Under the pieces are notes generated by a model. It was not told the DNA's origin and did no database searches. It worked only from the letters and a program-made list of their open reading frames with translations. A program made the translations under genes and the position numbers. From positions 2,219,122 through 2,283,121 of the forward strand of contig OX388327.1 in assembly GCA_947579605.1 (NCBI GenBank): 64,000 bases of DNA, read 5' to 3'. This DNA is from Athripsodes cinereus. Lineage: Eukaryota > Arthropoda > Insecta > Trichoptera > Leptoceridae. Positions within the stretch are counted from its first letter, which is position 1. Each line of letters opens with the position of its first letter. Positions 56,119 to 64,000 of the stretch are shown one piece after another.

Positions 56119-56474
56119 AAATATGACAGTTTAGACCGCTCATCATAATATCGTATTTTATATAGAAAAAAAATCTGGGGTCTAATCGTTCCCATCAACA
56201 TAACACAACCGCAATTTTTACTTACGGGCAATTCACGGTTGATCTAATAGCGGTGCTATGGAGACTTTAGCATAATTTTAGATTAGTTTATGTTATATCT
56301 ATTTGTATATAATTATGTCTATTATTATTATATGCAATGTTAAATCTGGTCCCATAGTTATTATGCACAAGTAATATTAGGTATAACACTAAATCACTAT
56401 TATCGATCAGATTATATGCAGTTTAAAAAACTTTAATATAAATGCATATTATTTTGTATGCATGTTCAGTTTTT

Positions 56475-56760
56475 TGCATTGTTTAACTGGATTTGGGCAC
56501 AACGCGCATATAACGAATGTTATAACATTAAATCATTGTTATTGGTCAGATTATATGCAATTTAAAAAATTAACTATAAATGCATATTTATATGTTTAAA
56601 ATAATTGCTATTTTTTTTTGTTATACTGGATTTGAATATTTACTAATATTGTTGATTGTTTAACTGGATTATTTGAGCACAACGCGTATATGACAAAACC
56701 AATCAGATATTTGGATTAGAGAATCATGTCAAAATCTCTTTCTTTCACCATTCTCACGTG
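56475..56760 (+). mobile_element. Two partial family Z copies
   Basis: 'TTTAACTGGATTTGGGCACA' at about 56483 and 'TTTAACTGGATTATTTGAGC' with 'AACCAATCAGATATTTGGAT' at about 56656. A short direct repeat (ATTATATGCAxTTTAAAAAA) links 56410 and 56550. Confidence 0.55.
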
Positions 56761-56819
56761 AACGTTGACCAAGAAGATGGCTACTCCACTTCTAGGATAC
56801 ACTGTGATGGTGTAGTAAA

Positions 56820-57000
56820 GTGGGTTACATCAAGGGAGTATTTTAATTCTCGAGTGGGTTTTGCAGAGGGAGTCCCATAATGACAACCTCGAGTCCACTT
56901 TTTGATAAAAAAAAAACAAAAGCCTTTGTTTTAGACAGACTGGATGACATGAGAACTGATGTTCTTGAAACATCCAGGGGTAAGTGGTAAGAACCCCTCC
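56820..57000 (+). mobile_element. LINE 3' UTR copy (family of 12640), plus
   Basis: 'GTGGGTTTTGCAGAGGGAGT', 'GACTGGATGACATGAGAACT', 'GTTCTTGAAACATCCAGGGG': sense orientation of the 48840 copy. Confidence 0.65.
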
Positions 57001-57528
57001 TCCTTAATAGTATGGTTTAGTAGTATTTTTATTATCATTTATTTTTCGTGTTGAACCCCAGAAAAAAAACCAATCAAACTGATCTTCAGTACTGTGCAAA
57101 ACGCACAGCACGTGGAGATGTGTCAAAAATATCCTCCATAGTGCAAGTGACAGGGCACAATGGACACTACAACAAATGTGCAAATATGCAATAAGCTATA
57201 AAAAAATGTAACTGCATATAATGAGAACTTGAATTATAGTATAATTTGGTATGAAGCTATTAAAACGAGTGCTTGAACGGCTATTTGATGAATGGGTGTA
57301 TTAAGTATTGACACCCATAATTAAATTTTCAATATAAAATACTTAGTGCGGTGGTGCAAGTATCATAAAATATTTTAAGGAAATTATTTTATGATTAAAA
57401 TGTTGTAATAGATTGGGTGTTCCGTGGAGCAACTGGCATAGAAATTGGTTTCCCGTTCTCTTAAATAGATATTTCTGGAATCATACTTAGAGAGTTTATA
57501 ATAGGCGCAATCCTTTCTAACTATATTT

Positions 57529-57775
57529 GGAAGTATCCAACATGGGGTACCGATACTAGGTATTTCAGAACAATAACTACACATGAAGCTGTCATCGGGG
57601 TTTCTAAGAGAGAATATCGGAGCCTTCGGTAAGTCGCCCGGTAACTTAATTGGACAAAGGACGCTTTGCGACAAGGTTAGGGATGCGGGTTCAAGTCCCG
57701 TCCGGAGCACTACCGAATAAGGTGACGTTGTCTTTTCTAAGCCTTATGTGGTAGTTTCATGTGTTAAATTAACAT
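57529..57775 (+). mobile_element. SINE-3, uninterrupted copy
   Basis: 'AAGTATCCAACATGGGGTAC', then tRNA-like 'GTCGCCCGGTAACTTAATTG' with B box GGTTCAAGTCC at 57688-57698 and TCCGGAGCAC. The tail is AAGGTGACGTTGTCTTTTCT. The acceptor stem does not pair fully, so it is a SINE head, not a tRNA gene. Confidence 0.75.
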
Positions 57776-57822
57776 ATATGAAGTCATACAATGATTAGTT
57801 CTAAGAATAACATCGATTAACA

Positions 57823-57985
57823 TCCCATTCTCTTGTCCGTTAGTTTCAAGTGTCCTGTATAAGGCAGTAAGTGTTTGAAAACATAAAGACATTTTACATC
57901 TTAAATTCAGAGATGAGGCTTACCACCCATCCTGAACGTATTAATTTTTTGTTGGCACGGAGAAGACAGATTTCATGTTTATTAT
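57823..57985 (+). mobile_element. S1 element, 5' two-thirds
   Basis: 'CATCCCATTCTCTTG', 'AGTTTCAAGTGTCCTGTATA', 'GAGGCTTACCACCCATCCTG', 'TTGTTGGCACGGAGAAGACA'. Confidence 0.75.
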
Positions 57986-58249
57986 AATTACATTTTTATA
58001 CATATAGTAAAAACATGATGAATGAAAAATGCAAATAGTTAATTTTGTATTTAAAAAATTCTTTTAAACCCCACCGGATTCTTATTATGAAGTACTACCT
58101 ATCCAATACCGTAAAAATAGTCCAAAATAACCGACGTTTAGGCACGTCCAGGAAATCTGAGAAAGTTCCTCAAGGTGTTTTTGTTTGTCCTTAACTTTTT
58201 GGTATATTATGATGAATACAAAATGAATATTTAGAAATATTTTGTTCGT

Positions 58250-58368
58250 ATTACTGTATTTGGGCATAACATACAGATGACAAAAGCAATCAGATATCTC
58301 GATTGGAAAACCATGTTACTATTACACAATGTAACATTGTGCAAAATCTAATCGGAAGAAGTGTTTTA
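58250..58368 (+). mobile_element. Family Z copy
   Basis: 'ACTGTATTTGGGCATAACAT', 'ACAGATGACAAAAGCAATC', 'GATTGGAAAACCATGTTACT', then the ACACAATGTAACATTGTG palindrome. Confidence 0.65.
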
Positions 58369-58384
58369 CGAATATCTGGCTTTT

Positions 58385-58750
58385 TATCATCATCGCCCTC
58401 AACGCCCCTCTCGGGAGCACAGGGCGGAAACCAGCCTCTTCCGTTCAGAGCATATCTGCCCCAATTGCGTCACCTCTCCCTACGATATTCTCATCGCTCT
58501 GAGGCCTGAGTCAATAACACATTTTCACGTTGCGTTTTCATTCCGTTAACGTTCGAGTATACACGTAGTTGCAAGCAAGTGTCAATTTCGTTGCTAAGAT
58601 ACATAATAGTTACGAAAATTGACACTTTGGCGCAACGTCGTCTGCATTTGAACGCTAACGGAACGAAAACGTAACGTGAAAATGTGTTATTGACTCAGGC
58701 CTCTGATATCGTTGTTATAGAAATAGTGAAAGAGGTACGCCCGGGCCTGC
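58385..58750 (-). mobile_element. RTE-like LINE family C split by a MITE
   Basis: 58388-58502 and 58702-58750 together give the family C end (CTCTGAxxxCGTTG on either side of the break). The interrupting MITE is 58503-58701. Confidence 0.75.
58503..58701. mobile_element. 199-bp MITE nested in the family C LINE, 5-bp TSD
   Basis: GGCCTGAGTCAATAACACAT then TTTCACGTT at left and its complement at right, about 50 bp of inverted end including CGTTAGCGTTC. TCTGA is duplicated at 58498-58502 and 58702-58706. Confidence 0.8.
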
Positions 58751-58859
58751 CTTTAACAGACACTAAAAAACTAAAAAAAAAGAGAAGGAAACCAATTCAT
58801 TTCTGGAGATTCTATGGAAATTCATATCTCTCGTAACATTATTATCAGTATAATTATTA

Positions 58860-59332
58860 TGCAAGCGAGACTTGGACATGGCAGAAGAAGGACGAGAGTG
58901 GAATAAATGCAGTGGAGATGCGATCACTGAGAAGAATGGTAGGTAAAACATTGCGTGATAGAGTAAGAAATGAGGATATTAGAAGAATGAGTGGATGCAA
59001 GAGGAGTGTTGTGGATAGAATGCGTGTAAATAAATTGAGATGGTTTGGTCATGTGGAGCGAATGGATGGTGTAAGATTGACGAAGAGGGTGTATTTATCT
59101 GAAAGAGAGGGTGTGAGGAAGCGCGGGCGTCCGAGAACCACGTGGCTTAACCACGTGGATCAAATTCTCAAGGACGGTCGGGTGTTAAGTAAGAGGAATC
59201 GGCGTGCATGTATGAGAAACTGGATGAATGTAGAGGAAGCGAAAGAAGTATGTAAGGATAGAGCGACATGGCGTTCCGTTCTCTCTGCCTACCCCACCTG
59301 GGACACGGCGTGAGGGTATAGTATAGTATAGT
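58860..59332 (+). mobile_element. RTE-like LINE C-terminus, family B, best copy, 13-bp TSD
   Basis: One open frame of 150 codons: ASETWTWQKKDESGINAVEM, RSLRRMVGKTLRDRVRNEDI, RVNKLRWFGHVERMDGVRLT, RKRGRPRTTWLNHVDQILKD, AKEVCKDRATWRSVLSAYPT. The 3' end GGGACACGGCGTGAGGGTATAG then (TATAG)n. AGTATAATTATTA is duplicated at 58847-58859 and 59333-59345. It has only the tail domain, so it has no activity of its own. Confidence 0.88.
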
Positions 59333-59345
59333 AGTATAATTATTA

Positions 59346-60474
59346 CCTTTAATAAGATAATTCTTACAAGGATCATTACAGCTGAAGGCCAATGCGATCC
59401 CAAAAGATAACTTTAAACGATATCCAAACGACAACACAACTACAATATATCTTCATTTTTTCTTATAAATTCTGCATACGTCACGTTAAAGATATCAATT
59501 TCTCCAGCCAGACCATGAAACATTTGAATAGCCTTTCCTACTGGGGACTTTGCCAATATGTTTGTTCTGCTTTGAGACTTGTAAAAAAATCGTGATGCCG
59601 AGAACGTCCATATCAGAGGCTACAGGCGAAATGGATCAATCGTCAATAATTTTAAAACCTAGAATGGTCAAGAGCTATTTTCTTATCAAGATTGACATGT
59701 CCTTTTAGTATAAGCATGATTTGTATCATAATTATATGCATATTTATACCGCTTTTTTTGCATATCATGCTAAACTTAACAACATTGTGAACAAATAAAT
59801 AAGTTTGTAGTAGGAAACGTTTTCTATCTTAAAATAATAATTATATGTATATTATTAGTGATTTATCATCGGACTTGCATTATAATCTCTGAATATAATG
59901 TTTTTCTACCTGCTGTACCCAAATAGATCATCAGTGGCGGAACGTCTACCAAAAAAAACTTTAAAAAAATTTCCTTTAAAAATAAATTGCCAATGATGCC
60001 CTTGCCACTATTCAGGTGTTATTTCTCAATCTTGATTCCAGGAGACACATCGTCGAAACTTTTCATCTTAGTTTGTGGCTACATGACCTGCTCATAGTCA
60101 CTTTAAACATTTTACTAGATGGGAGATTTATTTATTATTTCATAGAAAAACACACAGTTAGTTAACAAAATATTCATAAAAACAACCAAATACACCCAAT
60201 TGGAAGCAATACACCTCCTGAACCCCGCCAGCGAGTCACCAAAGACATCCAGATACAAATATAGAAATCCTACACATTATTTATCTTGACCCATTCCAGA
60301 TCTGAAAAAGGAGAGCAATGAGCCCCGTTCCCAGCTAGGATAAGAAATTGTGATTGGCTAAGAAATTCACCGTTGAATCTATAGGACCAGAATGTCAAAT
60401 GAATTGACCTCTTTATTTCCCCATAAGTAATATAAAAAATATTAGGGTAGGCGAAAAAAGGCAACACCTTAAAA
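59346..60474. other. Spacer, nothing recognised
   Basis: AT-rich, without family matches I can name. The open frame at 60270-60608 (minus) overlaps the next LINE tail and is not coding-like. Confidence 0.4.
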
Positions 60475-60735
60475 GAATCCGTCAACAACGAGCTAACTGG
60501 ATTGGCCACAACATCAGGTACCCAGGTCTGCTTATCACCATCGCGGAGCATCGCGGGACCGAATGCAGAAATGGTAAAGACCGACCAAGAGACGCTTATA
60601 TGGACCAACTGAAGAAAAATATGAACTATGGCACATACGTAGCATTAAAGAGACTAGTTGAAAATAGGGATGAATGGAGAAGAAAATCCAAACTTGTTGC
60701 ATACCAATTCAATGGATTGCAGCAATATCTATTTA
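60475..60735 (+). mobile_element. RTE-like LINE C-terminus, family F
   Basis: RQQRANWIGHNIRYPGLLIT, then (after a frameshift) KDRPRDAYMDQLKKNMNYGT, YVALKRLVENRDEWRRKSKL, VAYQFNG. Less broken than 9053-9320. Confidence 0.8.
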
Positions 60736-61191
60736 AGTTAAAGAATATAGGTAGATGTTTTAAAATGAAAATGCACCGTCACTGTTTTTACAAGGTCGCA
60801 GAATGGATCGTGAGTTGCAAAAAAATATTTACGACCAAATTGGGTATGGCATGTTGCCACTAGTGACAGGTAACACTGACCCATTCATTGTATAAGCTGA
60901 TAATATCTTAAACAGTTATCTTTGATTTTATAAAAAGGTTCACATTTCTCCACAATGTCACGAATTGAAATAAAACGATCTATCTATCTTAACATAAATT
61001 ATCATCAAAGTATACACTAGCTGCGACTGCGGAGAGGTGCAAAGTGCTTCTCACTTATTGCAATGCCTGCTGACGCAAAATGCATGTAACGAGACTGACC
61101 GATGACAGTGATGGCAAATGACAAAGCGATATACGTCGCTGCATACTAGAGTGGCAAGGTCTAAATTCCAGACTCGAAAAGTAAAGTAAGT

Positions 61192-61318
61192 AAGGCATAT
61201 ACCACAAGTGGGGTAACCGTCAGACTAAATGAACGTAATAAGCATGCAGATTGTTCTCATCATGCCAATAAAATTAAGACAATCAGGACGGTGGGAAGAA
61301 AAAAATCATCAATGCTGA
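61192..61318 (-). mobile_element. S1 element, 3' part
   Basis: 'GGCATATACCACAAGTGGGG', 'AATTAAGACAATCAGGACGG', preceded by a (TAAG)n tract at the 3' end. Confidence 0.7.
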
Positions 61319-61379
61319 ATTCTTCTTATCAATCATTGTCTTATACGTGAGGTTTATAAAGGAAATACGTTAAATTTAT

Positions 61380-61877
61380 CGGAGGCGCTATTTTCACCCA
61401 TTTTTTTTTTTGCATACAAACAAAAATATTCCGCGAAAAAGTGGTTATTTCTACCCAAAGTACATACCAACCACAGATAACAGATACCAACTATTTGTTT
61501 GACGTTTATACTGTCATTAGACTTGTGTGACGTTTTGTTAGTAATTTCTAATTCGTGTTTTAACTTTATTTTGTTTATATTAATGGATATTTTTATTGTA
61601 TTTAATTATCTCTTAAATATTTTCTACAAATTGAGTGTTTTTAAGTCGTTTATGGGTTAAATTTCTGGATTATAAAATGAATTTTATCAACATGGGCGGC
61701 AAAAAGAAAACCTGACAAAAGCCGGAAAGAAGTGTTTTATGCCATAGATTAACCATAGAGTAGTGCTTTCACAGTTTTTGTTTCATTTAGGAAAAGGACA
61801 GAAATATAGAAATATATTTATTTACCTCGGGTTGTTTACGGTAAAAAAGAAAAAAATGGGTAGAAATAACTCCAGCC
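61380..61877. mobile_element. TIR element, 498 bp, 9-bp TSD
   Basis: Inverted ends share TATTTTCACCCATTTTTTT and, complemented at the right, TATTTCTACCCATTTTTTT; GGAG occurs in both termini. TAAATTTAT is exactly duplicated (61371-61379, 61878-61886). The interior ATG opens MNFINMGGKKKT then stops. A 9-bp duplication suggests a MULE- or Merlin-type element; the superfamily is not certain. Confidence 0.7.
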
Positions 61878-61923
61878 TAAATTTATTAATTGTGTCGGTG
61901 CACACGTAGTAGAATTCCATAAT

Positions 61924-62108
61924 AATGCAATTTGAAACAAGTGTTCCTTTCTACTATTGTTTTTTAATTCGCAGAGAGACGTCTTTCGACTTATAAGGTC
62001 ATTATCAATCTTTTAGATTAGATTAGATTGATACCTTATAAGTCGAAAGACGTCCCTCTGCGAATTAAAAAACAATAGTAGAAAGGAACACTTGTATCAA
62101 ATTGCATT
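61924..62108. repeat. Palindromic foldback element, family Y, ~88-bp arms
   Basis: AATGCAATTTGAAACAAGTG, TTCCTTTCTACTATTG, AATTCGCAGAGAGACGTC and TTTCGACTTATAAGG are mirrored with few changes, around a short GATTA-repeat loop. Preceded by the family flank 'GTGTCGGTGCACACGTAGTA'. Confidence 0.85.
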
Positions 62109-62154
62109 AAATACGTTAAACTTACAGAAAATAATGGTAGGTAGGCCTTTTTTA

Positions 62155-62508
62155 TCGTGCACTCCACGGGATATCTATCAACTTAATATTTTATTGGTAC
62201 GGAGAAAATTACTCGCATGTTTATTGCATGCCGTTGTTTACTGATAACCCAAATTGTGAGATTTGCGGATCTATCTATCTATAACATCACGATATCTCCA
62301 AAATAAACAAGTAAATTGTTGTCTCCCCCCAAATTAAAGTATATGTAGACATTCAAACAATTACGAGCACTATTCACAATTCAGCATTTATGAGACATGC
62401 CACCCATCCAGATTCTCTTATTTTTATTCGAATGAAGAGGAAAATCTGAATATTTATTACGTGAGGTTAGTCCGCTGGCTACCCCATTTGTGGGACATGC
62501 CGTGATGT
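62155..62508 (+). mobile_element. Two S1 fragments in tandem
   Basis: 62155-62265 (GTGCACTCCACGGGATAT, TATTGCATGCCGTTG) and 62380-62508 (CATGCCACCCATCCAG, CGCTGGCTACCCCATTTGTG, CATGCCGTGATG). Both are plus and both deleted in different parts. Confidence 0.65.
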
Positions 62509-62715
62509 AGTAATATTTACGATCACATCCCAGAACAGGACTCTCGAAAATTAAGAAAAAAGTGAAAGTACTATTCTTTTACATAGACTCTACGGAGCCA
62601 AGTCATTTTCTACACGCCACAAAAAATGAGACATTTAGAATGAGTGTCCTACCTTACCACTAAAGCAAAGAAGTAAATAAATTTACAATAGTGATTAGAT
62701 AAATTCAAACAAATG

Positions 62716-62975
62716 CCTCTTTCTACTATAAATAATTGATGGTGAGAGAGACGTCTTTCAACTTATCAGAACCTCTAGACAAACACGCACTTGGCGATCG
62801 ACTACAAAGAATTTTCGACAATAACGCATAATTATACGGTACATGTAGGTAGATTGTCGAAAAGTTCGCCAGTAGTCGATCGCTAAGTTCGGTTTGTCTA
62901 TGTGCTCAGGTCATTATCAACACCTGACAAGTCGGAAGGCGTTATTTTGCGTTCAATAATTTATAGTAGAAAGAA
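62716..62975. repeat. Family Y foldback interrupted by MITE X
   Basis: Outer arms 'TTTCTACTATAAATAATTGA' and complement 'AATTTATAGTAGAAAG', inner 'GAGAGACGTCTTTCAACTTA' and 'GACAAGTCGGAAGGCG'. MITE X sits at 62769-62907, so Y is the older element here. Confidence 0.75.
62769..62907. mobile_element. MITE family X nested in family Y
   Basis: 'CTCTAGACAAACACGCACTT', 'GGCGATCGACTACAAAG', core 'ATAATTATACGGTACATGTA', right 'GTAGTCGATCGCTAAG'. About 139 bp. Confidence 0.75.
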
Positions 62976-63055
62976 ACACTTATTTGAAATTACTTGATTT
63001 TGGAATTCAACTACGTGTGCACTGACACAACAATAGTGATATTTTACAAATTTTG

Positions 63056-63410
63056 ATCGCCCTCAAGGCTCCTCAGGAGCACAGGGTAGAAACCAGCCTC
63101 CAGCGTTCAGAGCGTCTCTGTGCCAATCGCGTCACCTCTTTTCACGACATTGCTCTGATGTCGTTGTCATAGGAACGGTATATTGTAAAAGAGGGACACC
63201 CGGGCCGACGAAACACTTGCGGACAGAAGAACAGTGCTCTTTTTGGCCAACTATCATTGGGCATTCTCAGAACGTGTCCCAGCCAGGACCATCCTCTCTC
63301 CTGTATCACGGAGATTACAGGTCTCTGCCGGGTGTGTCGGCGCACAGCATCGTTTGTGACATGTTCATACCATTTTATATCCAGAATCCTCCTAAGACAC
63401 TTTTACAAAA
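63056..63410 (-). mobile_element. RTE-like LINE family C
   Basis: Minus-strand frame RRHTRQRPVISVIQERGW, SWLGHVLRMPNDSWPKRAL, RRPGCPSFTIYRSYDNDI, then a deletion and the SEWRRLV-like end. Close to 26560-27004. Confidence 0.8.
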
Positions 63411-64000
63411 ATACTTGCCTTCTACAGGAAATACGAAAACTCTGTGTTTTCAATATAACAAAAAGACCTGCCTATGGTTTTTAATATAATACCAAAATTT
63501 ATCTACCTTTCAAAAGCCAGCTGCTAGTTACAAATTATTGTATTTAATTATATGTATATGTAAAAATAAACTGATATTATAATATTAATCTCTATTCTCA
63601 ACGAGATTAATCAAAATTTGTACGAGTTTAACAGTAATGCTCTATTTATGTATAATGATAGGGTTCGCTCTGATTGCTTTGGTTGATATCCTATCAGACA
63701 AATTGTAGCCAAATAAATGGGGCCATTACTTTATTTAATTCCTTTCAACTGCATAACTATGTTGTTAAACTTTGTAAATATTCGAGTTCTATGTATATTG
63801 TTTCTAAAAGTAATTTTTGGTTGATAATCATCATTAAAAAAATATTTAAAATCAGTTGCCCTAAAATGGAGCTAAGCACGAGGACATGTTGACACGATAG
63901 GTGTTCTCTAAGAGGACAAAGAAAGTTTTTATTTAAATGTATCTGCATTTTTGTTATAATCCCAAATACAACTATTACATATACACCATTTACACTACAC
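63411..64000. other. Spacer, nothing recognised
   Basis: AT-rich end of the window; no element or gene identified. Confidence 0.4.

Noticed and set aside
1..64000. CRISPR array, bacterial operon or rRNA
   Set aside because: Repeats are dispersed or inverted transposons, not regularly spaced; no prokaryotic gene structure.

Overview
This 64 kb window is AT-rich insect nuclear DNA. The evidence is a dispersed cluster of four cuticular-protein genes of the 18-residue-motif type (DGRVVDTPEVAHAKAAH), each with a 12-nt first coding exon and an insect-style TATA/Inr promoter. The rest is a dense, old and nested population of eukaryotic transposable elements. The order (Hemiptera, Coleoptera, Lepidoptera or other) cannot be fixed from the sequence alone. 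There are no bacterial genes, CRISPR arrays, rRNA genes or convincing true tRNA genes.

Host genes: CP1 (1749-3454, +, Trp-rich), CP2 (22827-25843, +, His-rich), CP3 (31702-33464, +, His-rich, motif lost) and CP4 (36551-37910, -, Ala/Tyr-rich, four motif copies). All have the layout exon 1 = MNxx | phase-0 intron | exon 2 = rest of signal peptide plus mature protein. Their promoters look alike (TATATAAG or TATATAAAG, then an initiator about 31-34 nt downstream, then a GCAGTTTTC-like block), so they are tandem paralogues that have diverged mainly in low-complexity composition. A single orphan exon at 36247-36376 looks like part of a methuselah-type seven-transmembrane receptor. A second possible small two-exon gene lies at 28630-29089 and is weak.

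Layout: 0-4 kb is CP1 with a repeat in its intron. 4-22 kb is almost entirely transposon relics: RTE-like LINE tails, tRNA-derived SINEs, a broken jockey/CR1 element (9.3-10.7 kb), a Penelope-like relic with inverted terminal repeats (10.9-11.5 kb), another jockey 3' half (13.9-15.0 kb), hAT, Harbinger-like and Helitron elements. 22.7-38 kb holds CP2, CP3, the orphan receptor exon and CP4 with transposons in introns and spacers. 38-64 kb contains no recognisable host gene and is made of LINE tails, SINEs, palindromic foldback elements and nested hAT elements, including a 778-bp hAT relic with a readable transposase C-terminus (50.6-51.4 kb).

How it works together: the cuticle genes presumably supply secreted structural proteins to the exoskeleton, with composition (Trp, His or Tyr) as the main variable between copies. 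Among the repeats, one abundant ~260-bp non-autonomous family (called S1 here) ends in the same block and the same kind of microsatellite tail as the RTE-like LINEs, and is flanked by a 12-bp target-site duplication. This suggests it is mobilised by those LINEs.
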